Shown piece by piece: positions 52,527 through 64,000 of a DNA stretch of 64,000 nucleotides. The DNA comes from Lepidonotus clava. Taxonomy: Eukaryota > Annelida > Polychaeta > Phyllodocida > Polynoidae. The notes under the pieces were generated by a model. That model did no database searches and was not told the origin of the DNA. It saw nothing but the letters and a program-made list of their open reading frames with translations. The DNA lies in contig OW387147.1 in the NCBI GenBank assembly GCA_936440205.1, positions 24,019,629 to 24,083,628 of the forward strand, written 5' to 3'. Within the stretch, counting starts at the first letter, position 1; each line of letters begins with the position of its first letter. The position numbers and the translations under genes were made by a program.

Positions 52527-52602
52527 ATGCATGTGATAAACCAACTGTCCTGGGTGGATTACCTGGTCTTTGGTCTAGTCCTCTTCATCTCCGCTGCCAT
52601 AG
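52527..52602 (+). CDS. SLC5-like exon 1
   Basis: Start ATG, MHVINQLSWVDYLVFG and the first TM segment; donor gtgagt. The family equivalent also starts just before this TM. Confidence 0.83.
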
Positions 52603-55600
52603 GTGAGTATTGGTCTTTATTATACAATGCCAACGTATTAATCCCGGTTTACAAAGTACCATAGTTACCCTTACGATGATGATAATGATAATATTATCAG
52701 AGAACTGAGAGAGAATTCCAGAAATTCTAATGTAAACCTGAGATGATATAATCTAGTGATAGATATGTTGTCAGGACTGTCGTAGGGGTGTTGGGACCCT
52801 TTGGAGAATTGGACCCCGAATTGGACTGTTCTAAGGCCTACGATAAACAACGTCGTAAGAATTGTGACCATCTGTGTAAACCCCCTTCACCTAACTTTAA
52901 CATAATGGTAATCCTATCTCAGTTATTTGTATCTCGTTTATAGACATTTCAGTCCAATTTGATGAAGTGCAAAAATTCATTACAGGTATATTCGATCTCG
53001 ATTTTGTTTAGTCACATTCTATACGAAACGCTTTAAGGTTATATTCAGTCTTGTAATGGAAAGCATTTGCATTGAAAATTGGTTGCATTGCAAGGTGGAA
53101 TATGCCCTTTAGAGATAAGTTGACGTTCGGAGTTACAATGTCATTCTCATTACTCATTGCAATCGTATGCCACTGAACGTGAAATAAACATAAGCAAATA
53201 AATATTCCCATGTATGACCATGGATGGTGCACGTTGGAACAATACTGACCCTGTCCACGTTGAAGCAGACATGGCAGCGTCATGTTCACAATATACATAC
53301 TTTGCGAGAATAATAAAGAAACATGCCTAATCTGCAGCTGAGGAATATAATAACTTCCCCAGAATTCCAGAAGATAGTCATACGTGCATTGCTTACTAGA
53401 TAATCAAATTTTATGTGCTTATTTTAATACAATCTTGAGTGATTCGGATGTCTTCAGTTAAAACAAAATATAACTCATGAATGTACCATTACGCAGAAAT
53501 TTCTTCTTGTAGATGATAGGAATGAATAATAGCGGATATACAACAATCAGATTAAAAGTGAGACTCTGTGCAGCTATATTCGGAAAATTATGGCTCATGC
53601 AGTCCTATCCAAGACCAAAAGAAAAAAATAAATACCGAATTTAACGAAAAGATTTCAATATTCAAAACATCATTTTAACCTTATAACACAAGAATATCAC
53701 TAGTTTACCCATATGATTACAAGAGGTTTTTCCTTACCAAATAGGTGTGTACTATGGGTGTACGGGTGGCAAACAGAAGACAACTAACGAGTTCCTAATG
53801 GCCAACCGGGACATGCACGTGGCACCAGTAGCCCTGTCTCTACTGGCCAGCTTCATGTCGGCCATTACTCTACTTGGCACCCCGGCCGAAGTCTACCTCT
53901 ACGGCACTCAGTATTGGCTCATCTGGCTTGGCTACGTTATCATGATCCCAGTCTCCGCACACATCTTTATGCCAATCTTCTTCCGGCTGAAACTAACAAG
54001 TGTGTTTGAAGTATGTTATTTTGATTGTTTTTCCATGTTTTTGAGCTTGTTATTTTTCAGTCTTTTCTTATAAGAATTTTCATATTTCATAAGAGTTGTA
54101 TATTTTGAATGGGATGTTTATTGTATGTGATCCCCTTAATAAATGAGACATAAGTTGCATAGAACAATAGTTTGGGGAAAGAAAAATAAGAAAAGGAAAC
54201 AGAGAAAAAGGAAAAAAGATTTCTACAGAAATAATATTCTTAACACTGGCATTACAGTTTGATCTTGAATCTATTACAGTAAAAGATCTACCATGTAAGA
54301 TGGAGAGATTTTCCAGATGGTTTAACATAAAGTTTACATCATCATGAAGAAACGTGGTATAATTTAAGCCATTTTTCTTTGCAATGTCGTATAACATATA
54401 TGAAAATTTAAAAGTCTCAGAACTGAGATCCTAGATAAAACATTCTTTCCCCATTTCATATTTTGAGACGGAAGAGATGAGAGTAAACCATAATTAATGT
54501 TATTATGTAGACGCCTCCGTGCACTGGATCTTAAGCAGTAAACCTATGGAGCTCCTCTCTGTCTCACTATAATAAATTTGCCTCACTGGAATGCTTGATT
54601 GGTTCTACGAATTCTAAGATCTGTGTTTTTAGGCCAAACCACTTAAAGGACTGATATTTAGGGTTAGAATGTCTCAAGACAGTTGTATCATTGTTGGGTT
54701 ATTATCTGGGAAAATTGGCCCTGAAGCCTGGTAATCAATCTTCTTTTAGTTTGCTGGGGTAGCCCAGAGCGGATGCACGTGCAAGTCTCGCATAACTCTT
54801 CATGTCCTTTACAGTTTTAAGGATGATAAACCTGTATTCCACATGCCGCTTTTGGTCCCGCCAATTTTGTACTTGTTTTACTTTATTTCCTGAAAATATT
54901 ACATGGAACCATGCATCCTTCATTATACCATTTGAAAGTTAATTATAAAAACTTTCTGATGACATGTAAAATGTTTATACTTAATTTTTAGTTCCCCCGG
55001 CGAATTTTTAAAAGTGGCCTCAAAATCAGCATGTGAAATATACCCACAGGCAAGAGCCTGCTGCCATCTCCTCGCATAAGACTAGTGTCAAACCCTAATT
55101 TATTTCACCCCTAATGGCGTAGTGTCTGTATAGCCTAGCGCGCTTGGCCAGGTCGGAGAACACAGGCCTAGTATTAGGTCCCTGCCGGAACTACTTGAAA
55201 ATGTGGTGGTTCTGCTCAATCCTTGGGCCAATATTTTATTTTCACCAAATAGTCTATTGTTTCGATGGATAAATATGAAATAATGTATTTTATTAAGCAA
55301 AGTGTAAAATAGATGCATAACTTAGTGATTATTAACAAATGCAGCACACCTAGATTGGGACTATTTTCAATGGCATCATGACTCTAGGTTACAGGGCACT
55401 ACTTTCTCTTGAGATCCACCTGTGAACTTTAAGGTGTAATTATGATTAAACTATATGAAATAAAATTCTAATTTTTGGGATTTTCCATATTTACATCCTA
55501 AGCATTTACCTCGTAAAGGGAATAAGTTGTGGAATTCTTCTGAATATGTGAACTCCAAATGTAAACAAACCCGAAAAAGTTACGAAAAATCAATGGCGGA

Positions 55601-58600
55601 CGGGCATCACCTTGGTTACGCCGACCTCGACCCCAGACCCGCTACCGGCCGGTTGTTGTAAACCCGGCCGGTCAACCAGCCTAAGTGTCTGTACATCTCC
55701 TATTTACACGTCATGTTATTCATCCAGGGGAATAACAAAAATGATATTCCCTTGGTTTAAACTGTTAACTACGCCACCCAGGGGAATAACAAAAAGATAT
55801 TCCCCTGGAAAACCAAGGAGACCCGAGCCAATAGGAATACAGGGAGCCAGGGTAATAACTTTTGAAAGACCACGCCCCCAAATGCTATCAGCCAATCAGA
55901 GGCACCAGTGGAATAACTAGGTCGCGTTGCTACGTCACATTGCTACGTCGCATTGCTACGTCACAAAATTCCACTGTTTGTTTCCATTTTTTCGTAACTT
56001 TTTTCTGTTGATATCTCCGTTGATATTCCATCAATTTTCACAATTTAAAGTATGTAATTAAGAGAATAGAACTCATATTATATTCCCGTGGATTTATATA
56101 TTCATAGGGATCGAAATAAATCCAGTACAGACCTCGGCATGATATCAAAAAAGTTATTGCCCTGGTCGTCATAGTCTCAGGACTACGCTACGCTTCGTCC
56201 CTCGACTATGACGACCAGGGCAATAATTTTTTTGATATCATACCTCGGTCAGTACTATATATTTCTCTGTTTGGTTGGGGGGATCACATTTACATAACAG
56301 AAGTATCATCTTCATGTGAAAAACAAACTTGTAATTCAAATGACCTTATTCATCTAGCATATTTCGTCGGTTTATTAATTTTTAGCAATTTTGTTGTCTC
56401 AACTGAAATATTAACCCAAAGTGAAGGTATTCTTGACCGTAATCAATAGCCACGATATGCTTCTTTGTCACCTAGAATTGACTGTATTGTCTTTATTTGT
56501 TCAAGTACTTGGAGCTTCGGTTCAGCAAAGGTGTCCGACTATGTGCTTCGGTCGCATATATCGTGCAAACGGTAAGAAAATATTATACTAGACAGAAGAC
56601 TAGGTAAATGAATTTAATGACTTTCCTATCACTAAAATTGTCTGGATTTAGACGTCTTTTCCTTATGATAAACTGAAAAAAATATTTTATTCTAAAACAG
56701 CTTTTGTAAATGTCCTCGTTATGAATGGTCTGAAAGAAAGGATCTTGATTATAGGTGCGCATATGCTAAAATCCAAAAGAGGCTTTTTATTTCTAATACG
56801 AACTAACAGACTCATTTCTATTTTTTTATTACAGGTACTTTATATGGCAATAGTTTTATACGCGCCGTCACTAGCCCTAAGTGCCGGTAGGTGGAATAAC
56901 TCATGAAATCTTTGATAATGACTTGATATAGGATTTAAACTGTTCATTTACCCCTGTTTTGACCTTGATTATTAGAGCTCTCTTAATAAACAAACCTTGA
57001 TTCATTTCTTTATAATATTTTCGTTCAATGCTCTAAATAAAGATTTTGAAAAGGCAATTTGGAATATCACTTTAAAGCCTGTACGACCGACTCATTATTT
57101 CTTGATTTTCTGGTTGTTTTATGGAAGTCTCAACATGAGAACTTTTTGTCCTTAAGTGTCTGGACTGAACGTATGGGTCGCTGTATTCACTGTTGGAATA
57201 GTTTGTATTTTCTACACTGCACTGGTAAGTATCAAAGAACCTTAACGATATCGTTCTCATCTTTCAGTAATACGTTAGAGCTTATAGTAGGGCATCATGA
57301 TGTCAAATATCCAGTTCCGTGGGACTTTCATGATGAAATTATGACACATATCTAGTTATGTTGGGGGGACCCTCAGGTACTAGAAAATGGTTGGTGGCAG
57401 TCTGGGATATTGCTCTGGTTGCCATGGCAACCATTTGAAGTGAAAAATGGGGGGAAATCAGGAATATGGTATTTTCATTTCTTTCAGGTATATAATAAAA
57501 TTAAAGCAGGAATCTAACTTTGGAATCCTAAAGGGGCACTGGGGGCCTAATATCTAACATGGTTTCTGTTTAAATCTGAAGGTCGTTTCAAGGTCAAAAC
57601 CCAAGGTCAAGGTCATTTTTTGGCCTTTTTTTCTCTCAGACTTGATAACATTACATTCCACAAGTAGGGATATGAACAAGAAGGGATATATTATAGTGAA
57701 GATGAAAGCCAAGGTCAAGACCTTTCATTTGATACCTCTCTGATGTCCCTAGCTATAGTAGAAGTATCAGAATCTCTACTGCAAAAGAGGTATGTTCCCC
57801 ATGTGACTGGGCTTTTCATAGGCCAGATGACCAGATGATGTATGGTGTCATAATGCACTCATCAATAGTGGTTTTCATGCCACAGCTTTGTTAATATCTA
57901 AGATAGAAATGCACCCAAGCTATCAAATTGAAGCATTAAATTAGTGCTATTGCCTGAACAAGTTAGATTTGATTTTAGAGTGAGATGGTTGCCATGGTAA
58001 CCAGAACAATTATGAAAAATGCCAATCTTCCCCCCATTTTTCTACTGAATGCCCCATATCTTCACTGCTTATTAAGATAGCAATGCAACTAGGGTGTTAA
58101 ATTGAAGTATTTGATGAGTGCTTTTGCAAGGAAGTGCAAAATTTGATTTTAGAATGAGTTGGTTGCCATGGTAACCAGAACAATTATGAAAAATGCCAAT
58201 TTTCCCCCCATTTTTCTACTGAATGCCCCATATCTTCACTGCTTATTAAGATAGCAATGCAACTAGGGTGTTAAATTGAAGCATTTGATGAGTGCTTTTG
58301 CAAGGAAGTGCAAAATTTGATTTTAGAGTGAGTTGGTTGCCATGGTAACCAGAATAATTGTGAAAAATGTCATTTTTTTCCCCATTTTTCTTCTGAATGC
58401 CCCATATCTTCACTGCTTATTAAGATAGCAATGAAACCAGGGTGTCAAATTGAAGCATTTGATGAGTGCTATTGCAAGGAAGTGCAAAATTTGATTTTAG
58501 AGTGAGTTGGTTGCCATGGTAACCAGAACAATGATGAAAAATGCCAATTTTTTCCCCATTTTTCTTCTGAATGCCCCATATCTTCATGGCCTATTAAGAT

Positions 58601-61600
58601 AGGAAGGCAACTAGGGTGTCAAATTGAAGCATTTGATGAGTGCTATTGCAAGGAAGTGCAAAATTTGATTTTAGAGTGAGTTGGTTGCCATGGTAACCAG
58701 AACAATAATGAAAAATGTCAATTTTCCCCCCATTTTTCTTCTGAATGCCCCATATCTTCATGGTCTATTAAGATAGCAATGCAACCAGGGTGTCAAATTA
58801 AAGTATTGGATGAGTGCTATTGCAACGAAGTGCAAAATTTGATTTTCGAGTGAGTTGGTTGCCATGGTAACCAGAACAATTATGAAAAATGCCAATTTTT
58901 TCCCCATTTTTCTTCTGAATGTCCCAAGTTTTGCAAAATTTGATTTTCGAGTGAGTTGGTTACCATGGTAAACCAGAACAATTATGAAAAATGCCAATTT
59001 TTTCCCATTTCTCTTCTGAATGTCCCAAGTCTTCACTGCCTATTATGATAGCAATGCAACCAGGCTGTCAAATTGAAGTATTTGATGATTGATATTGCAA
59101 GGAAGTGCAAAATTTTATTTTAGAGCGAGTTGGTTGCCATGGTTACCACATTTGTTGTTAAAAATAGCCGTTTTCTCCATATTTTCTTTAGAATGTACCA
59201 TATCCTCACTGCTTATTACGATAGCAATGCAACAAGGGTGTCAAATTGAAGTATTTAATTAGTGCTATTGCATGGAAGAACTAAATAATAATGCTTAATT
59301 CCCACATAGGGCATCCTTTCTGTGTAGGGAGACATATATACTCTAAAGATCAGTGATAATATTGTGTCAACTAACAAATCATGGCTAAACAGTGGCCTGT
59401 TTCATAACAAACCTCTGTAAATTTTGCATTTCATAAGTTACGATCACCTTATACTTTCAACATAGCTATGTGAGTTTTGTTGTTGTTTACATCAGTTTGG
59501 GTCAATTTACATGAGTTTTGTTATGAAATTGCCATGTAATACTATGTGAGTTTCAAAACTAAGCTCACATAACCGCCCATAGATACGGAATTTGTTATGA
59601 AACTGGTCACAGGTTGGAAAAAATCAAGATTATATTTCCACATAATATTGGTTAAAGATCTCTTCCTTTTTAAATCTAGATTTTCTGATATCATATGACT
59701 CTGAACAAAGATTGCACAAAGGATAAGGTTGGTGAAGTTATGTATTCAATGTCCAGCATCTTAGGATCATATAAGCCCATATGATTAGATGGCTCTTTCC
59801 CTAACCCAAGTTGGGCATCATGGGCTAGTGGAGGTTGAACAGACAAATCTACATGGTATGGGTAGAGCAAAACTGCCTTGACTGGGGCTTAGTAGGGCCA
59901 ATGGACTATGACCAGTGGGTGGTTGAGGAAATCTGTTATGTTATAGGAATAAGGCCTCTTTAGTGACATGTCATCAGCTTGAATTGAAACCTTTTCATAT
60001 TGGAAAATGTTTTTTTCAAAAAAAGACAAGCATTTGCAGATATGGTTCATATTTCATTTAAAAGATGCATTTCTAAAATATGGAACCATTGTTACAGTAT
60101 CCGTGAATGTTATGTAGCTGTAGAGTTATAGGTGGTTTAATAAGGCAATTTACATGGTCTCAAAGTGAAAATAAGCCTTGGGTAATTTGCATTCTTTAGC
60201 TGAGTTACACACCAAGTGGCATGGTCTGGATTTTTATTTATTGGAAGTATCTAACTGAGCAAGCACTCCCATTTAATTCAAAGAGCCAAATATCTTGAAA
60301 AATGTAAAATTATATTTTAACTTTAACCAGTTGAATTCTGAACTTATGCAATTCCACCCAAACTCATATAAGCAATATCAAAACTGTATAAGCAGATAAT
60401 TTTACCATTGTTAGACTATGCTGTGTTTATATTCAATAGCAATACTCAGAAAAAATTGTTACGTGTACACCCATTTCAGAATAGAGCTAATAAGACTATT
60501 GTATTAAAGAATAGATATATCTCTAATGAAGAAATGGATTTACTTCACGAGGAATTAAAACTTGACAAGCTAGATCATAGATAGGACACTATTTTACTTA
60601 AAATGATGTACAAACTGTCTCTAGATTTAGTGACTGTTGAGGAGAGAATTGAGGGCAGAAACTTGAGAAACGGTAGCAAAGTGAAAATTAAGCTAGATTT
60701 TTCAGCCAAGGAGCAGGTTCTCAGGAGTCCATATTAAGGGGATCGGGGGGTTAAGGATTTGAATGAATTTAGTACGTAGGCAAAATTTCCAAATTCTAGG
60801 ACCCCCACCCCTCCTTAGGCTAAAATACGCATTGGATTTGTATAGGAATGTATGCAAATTTCCAAAATTCTCAGACCCCCTCTTTCCCCTTGGTGCGTAT
60901 GTACTTTATGGAAGACTCCATATTCCTACATACATATTTTGTGGATATGTTTTATTTTACAAGCCAGAAATATTTGTTACAGAAAGGATTATTTGTATGT
61001 CACTTTATCTATATATGAGGTTATGTAGATATTATTCTTAAGAACAGAAAGTAATATGCTGTAGACCCTATAAATTCTGATAGAAAATAGGGAAACAAAA
61101 TAAATTTGGTAAGTATGATCAAATCATCCTTGAGACAAACTTAGCATTTCCATAAAAGCACTCACTAACCCTTTCCTGACCTCATGTACATGTATACCAA
61201 TGATGTGTACCATTTGTACCATACTTGTACCTAAAATTGCCCTGTAAGATGCCAGGAGGAATAAATACTAAGTAACACCTAATAATACCTGATAAAAAAT
61301 AAATCCAGATCAAAATCAGTGAAGATAATGAACTAAATCCAAATGTTCATATTCCTACTCATATGAACAAGGTATCTGTATGATTTATCAATTATCTAAA
61401 CTCCGATGAGAATTTTAATGAATTTAAAGATGGTACAACCACACTGTACCTATTTTTCTATCTTAATTATCAGTGAATTCGAAGATACAGTACGTTGAGG
61501 AAAGATTGACTCTAAAATTGAAATAAGTACTTCCATACAATAGCACTAATTAAATACTTCAGTTGGACACCCTGATTGCTTTTCTATCTTAATCAACAAT

Positions 61601-64000
61601 GAAGATATAGAAAATTGAGAAGAAAAACATGGACAAAGTTGTTATTTTCAATCAAAAAAGGTCTGGTAACTATGGTAACCAACTCACTCTAAAATCAAGT
61701 ATCATTAGTACTAGTTCTTCCATACAATAGCACTGATTAAATACTTCAATTTGACAACCTGGTTGCATTGCTATCTTAATAGGCCATGAAGATATGGGGC
61801 AAGAAAAAAACAGGAAAAAATAGCAATTTTTGACAAACATTCTGGTAACCATGGCAACCAACTCACTCTAAAACCAAATGTTGCACTTCCTTGCAATAGC
61901 ACTCATCCAATACTTCAACTTGACACCCTGGTTGCATTGCTATCTTAATAGACCATGAAGATATGGGGCATTCAGAAGAAAAATGCGGAAAAAATTGGCA
62001 TTTTTCATTATTGTTCTGGTTACCATGGCAACCAACTCACTCTAAAATCAAATTTTGCACTTCCTTGCAATAGCACCATCAAATGTTTCAATTTGACACC
62101 CTGGTTGCCTTGCTATCTTAATAGGCCATGAACATATGGGGCATTCAGTAGAAAAATGGGGGAAAAATTGGCATTTTTCATAATTGTTCTGGTTACCATG
62201 GCAACCAACTCACTCTAAAATCAAATTTTGCACTTCCTTGCAAAAGCACTCATCAAATACTTCAATTTAACACCCTAGTTGCATTGCTATCTTAATAAGC
62301 AGTGAAGATATGGGGCATTCAGTAGAAAAATGGGGGGAAAATTGGCATTTTTCATAATTGTTCTGGTTACCATGGCAACCATCTCACTCTAAAATCAAAT
62401 CTAACTTGTTCAGGCAATAGCACTAATTTAATGCTTCAATTTGATAGCTTGGGTGCATTTCTATCTTAGATATCAACAAAGCTGTGGCATGAAAACCACT
62501 ATTGATGAGTGCATTATGACACCATACATTATGGTTACCAAGGTCATCTGGCCTATGAAAAGCCCAGTCACATGGGGAACATACCTCTTTTGCAGTAGAG
62601 ATTCTGATACTTCTACTATAGCTAGGGACATCAGAGAGGTATCAAATGAAAGGTCTTGACCTTGGCTTTCATCTTCACTATAATATATCCCTTCTTGTTC
62701 ATATCCCTACTTGTGGAATGTAATGTTATCAAGTCTAAGAGAAAAAAAGGCCAAAAAATGACCTTGACCTTGGGTTTTGACCTTGAAACGACCTTCAGAT
62801 TTAAACAGAAACCATGTTAGATATTAGGGCCCCAGTGCCCCTTTAGGATTCCAAAGTTAGATTCCTGCTTTAATTTTATTATATACCTGAAAGAAATGAA
62901 AATACCATATTCCTGATTTCCCCCCATTTTTCACTTCAAATGGTTGCCATGGCAACCAAAGTAATATCCCAGACTGCCACCAACCATTTTCTAGTACCTG
63001 AGGGTCCCCCCAACATAACTAGGTATGTGTCATAATTTCATCACAAAAGTCCCACGGAATGACACATGATGCCCTACTATTATTGTAATATACATTCCTT
63101 ATAATTATGATTTATTGCTGAAGAGGTCTGCATCCTAATCTTCGGTTAAATGTTTTCTATATGAACCAATCGTTGTAATATTCGAAATGTCTCAATAGAA
63201 CATCCCTTCTGTAATAGTGATAACAGAGCATTAAGTTATTGACACTGATTATACAATCTTTAGTTTTAAAAAAATATGTAAAATATCTATATCCAGTTTA
63301 TATATAATCCAGGGTGGAATGAAGGCTGTTATGTGGACCGATTCTTTCCAAATCATCCTCATGTTCGCCGGACTCATCGCTGTATTAATTCAAGGATCGG
63401 TTGATCAAAAGGGGTTCGCCAAAATCTGGAAATATATGGAGGAGGGCCAGAGAGTGGAATTCTTCAAGTAGGTGGAGGATTCTCTTTTTGATTTTCTTTT
63501 TCAATTAATCACCATAAATTTGAAATAGAAAGTAAGATTCTATCTAGTTTTCTGAGGAAAGGCAAGAAATCCGGATACGAGACTAATGTGAATGATATGC
63601 AATTGCATATCATTTTGATGTCGTTATATTTTCTTTTCACCAGTATACACAAACATTCATAGTTATATATGATAATCCAGAAAATCAATCTCCATTTGCA
63701 GTCACTTTTTAAATTAAACGTCCCCTACCCACCAAGGCCAAAAGAACATCCACCAGAGGTCACTTTAGATAAAGAAAAAAAATATATAGATTAAATGATT
63801 AATCATAATTAATCAATATTATTATTTCATTTTATACCCTACCACAATTAATTATTTATTACAATTAACTATTTTAACTACAATTAATTAATTACAATTA
63901 ATTATTTTAATTACAATTAATTAATTAATTTAATTAATTACAATTAATTATTTTTATTTCCTCCCACAGCTTCGACCCCAGCCCCCTGACCCGCCATACC
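52527..64000 (+). CDS. SLC5-family sodium-coupled monocarboxylate transporter-like gene (SLC5A8/A12 type), 5' part
   Basis: CDS join 52527-52602, 53745-54010, 56506-56571, 56835-56886, 57157-57224, 63313-63467, 63970 to the window edge; all GT-AG, all in frame, 238 codons so far. SLC5 proteins are usually about 600 residues, so about 60% lies beyond the window. The family moves small monocarboxylates or vitamins into cells with Na+ across the plasma membrane. Seen: N-terminal TM (WVDYLVFGLVLFISAAIG), GGKQKTTNEFLMANRDM, ASFMSAITLLGTPAEVYLYG (TM2), YLELRFSKGVR, YAPSLALSAVTGLN, GGMKAVMWTDSFQ and NFDPSPLTRHT. These are highly characteristic of the SMCT/SMVT branch; SLC5A6 is the main alternative. 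Intron 5 is nearly filled by a 5.8-kb foldback element. Confidence 0.9.
52603..53744 (+). other. SLC5-like intron 1
   Basis: AT-rich, nothing recognised. Confidence 0.7.
53745..54010 (+). CDS. SLC5-like exon 2
   Basis: Acceptor accaaatag, donor gtatgt. Encodes GGKQKTTNEFLMANRD, TM2 (ASFMSAITLLGTPAEVY) and TM3, ending LTSVFE. Confidence 0.93.
54011..56505 (+). other. SLC5-like intron 2
   Basis: Holds a repeat-rich stretch at 55560-56260: a loose inverted pair around AAAAAGTTACGAAAAAT (about 55575 and 55990), two copies of AGGGGAATAACAAAAA (55735, 55780), three TTGCTACGTC units (55925-55968) and the 133-bp hairpin. The rest is unrecognised. Confidence 0.6.
56124..56256. repeat. 133-bp hairpin with about 53-bp arms
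   Basis: The left arm begins AGTACAGACCTCGGCATGAT and the right arm ends ATCATACCTCGGTCAGTACT; ATGACGACCAGGGCAATAA pairs with TTATTGCCCTGGTCGTCAT. Only a few mismatches, loop about 27 bp. Confidence 0.85.
56506..56571 (+). CDS. SLC5-like exon 3
   Basis: Acceptor ttgttcaag, donor gtaaga; 22 codons, YLELRFSKGVRLCASVAYIV, matching the SLC5 YLELRF motif. Confidence 0.9.
56835..56886 (+). CDS. SLC5-like exon 4
   Basis: Acceptor tttattacag, donor gtaggt; encodes VLYMAIVLYAPSLALSA. Confidence 0.88.
57157..57224 (+). CDS. SLC5-like exon 5
   Basis: Acceptor ttgtccttaag, donor gtaagt; encodes VSGLNVWVAVFTVGIVCIF then YTAL. The next residues (GGMKAV) are 6 kb away in exon 6. Confidence 0.88.
57860..59290 (+). 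repeat. About 174-bp tandem repeat, left arm (8 units)
   Basis: The word GGTTGCCATGGTAACCAGAA recurs at 57988, 58161, 58335, 58509, 58683 and 58857, i.e. every 173-174 bp, then in altered form at about 58967 and 59132. Each unit also has GCAAAATTTGATTTTAGAGT, TTTTTCTTCTGAATGCCCCA and AAGATAGCAATGCAACCAGG. Confidence 0.92.
60380..60737 (+). mobile_element. LINE reverse-transcriptase C-terminal fragment
   Basis: Translates in one frame as LYKQIILPLLDYAVFIFNSN, then QKKLLRVHPFQNRANKTIVL, KNRYISNEEMDLLHEELKL and DKLDHR, an in-frame TAG (60582), then DTILLKMMYKLSL, ending at TAA near 60737. L-x3-ILP-x-LDYA and L-R-x-QNRA are typical of the thumb/C-terminal part of non-LTR retrotransposon reverse transcriptases. 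A dead 5'-truncated remnant in the loop of the foldback element. Confidence 0.7.
60765..60930. mobile_element. GGGGCCTTCCATT MITE, diverged copy
   Basis: Contains GGCTAAAATACGCATTGGAT and ACCCCCACCCCTCC and ends near GTACTTTATGGAAGACTCC, matching the family in inverted orientation. It lies just after the LINE fragment. Confidence 0.5.
61480..62470 (-). repeat. About 174-bp tandem repeat, right arm (5 units, inverted)
   Basis: The word CTGGTTACCATGGCAACCAA recurs at about 61843, 62018, 62191 and 62365, with a degraded copy at 61666. It is the inverse of the left-arm array but has fewer units. Confidence 0.9.
63313..63467 (+). CDS. SLC5-like exon 6
   Basis: Acceptor ataatccag, donor gtaggt; encodes GGMKAVMWTDSFQIILMFAG then LIAVLIQGSVDQKGFAKIW, the strongest family match of the gene. 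Confidence 0.93.
63468..63969 (+). other. SLC5-like intron 6 with AATTAATTAC low-complexity tract
   Basis: 63785-63955 is a simple-sequence stretch of TTAATTACAA-type words just before the acceptor ctcccacag. Confidence 0.85.
63970..64000 (+). CDS. SLC5-like exon 7, cut by window edge
   Basis: Joined to the AA left over from exon 6 it reads NFDPSPLTRHT, matching the FDPxPLxRHT motif of SLC5A8-type proteins. The exon continues beyond the window. Confidence 0.88.

Larger units (their letters stand above)
57284..63080. mobile_element. 5.8-kb giant foldback element with tandem-repeat arms
   Basis: The left end ATAGTAGGGCATCATG and right end CATGATGCCCTACTAT are inverse complements. Pairing continues through ACTAGTTATGTTGGGGGGAC-like sequence, TTCATTTCTTTCAGGTATAT and GACCTTGACCTTGGGTTTTG and their complements. 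The outer arms are unique; the inner arms are about 174-bp tandem repeats (left 57860-59290, right 61480-62470). The loop (59290-61480) holds a LINE fragment and a MITE copy. No transposase is found, so it looks non-autonomous. Confidence 0.85.
57225..63312 (+). other. SLC5-like intron 5, occupied by a foldback element
   Basis: About 95% of this 6.1-kb intron is the foldback element 57284-63080. Confidence 0.85.

Overview
The window is AT-rich eukaryotic DNA with long introns, short exons and many non-autonomous DNA transposons. The gene set (a DEG/ENaC channel, an alpha-1,3-fucosyltransferase of family GT10, a class A GPCR and an SLC5 monocarboxylate-type transporter) points to an invertebrate animal. 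The base composition and repeat style would suit a marine deuterostome such as an echinoderm or hemichordate, but that is an impression and nothing here proves the species. All four intact genes lie on the + strand.

Layout. 1-9340 has no recognisable gene; it holds several TIR elements (TA MITE 563-877, 901-bp element 2071-2971, MITE 3036-3340, hAT-like MITE 6988-7159) and a 1.26-kb foldback element with a 9-bp target duplication (7368-8629). 9341-37175 is an 11-exon DEG/ENaC channel gene; every exon junction keeps the frame and the joined CDS is 621 codons plus stop. Its 11-kb intron 5 contains an intact, intronless fucosyltransferase on the same strand (21908-23521). Intron 6 contains a minisatellite whose unit copies the 3' splice site and first codons of exon 7. 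Intron 7 contains a 3.6-kb foldback element, and intron 10 a minisatellite split by a tRNA-like SINE. The 3' UTR appears to run to about 38360 and includes a near-exact 84-bp duplication.

38360-42017 is intergenic. It holds two 645-bp MITEs with TACCCAGCC ends; one of them lies inside a degraded fucosyltransferase pseudogene. 42018-44891 is a two-exon, 410-residue rhodopsin-type GPCR that lacks the DRY motif. 44892-52526 is intergenic and includes a third copy of the same MITE, opened by a 600-bp solo LTR and a 173-bp hAT-like MITE. 52527 to the right edge is the 5' part (seven exons, 238 codons) of an SLC5A8/A12-like transporter. Its intron 5 is almost filled by a 5.8-kb foldback element whose arms are about 174-bp tandem repeats, most carrying a palindrome identical or close to the RFX X-box.

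The genes do not form an operon or an obvious pathway. Two of them (channel and transporter) are sodium-linked membrane proteins, and the fucosyltransferase is a nested gene with its own reading frame. The most unusual structure is in the repeats: several separate inverted-repeat elements with repetitive arms, nested insertions, and an array derived from an exon edge.
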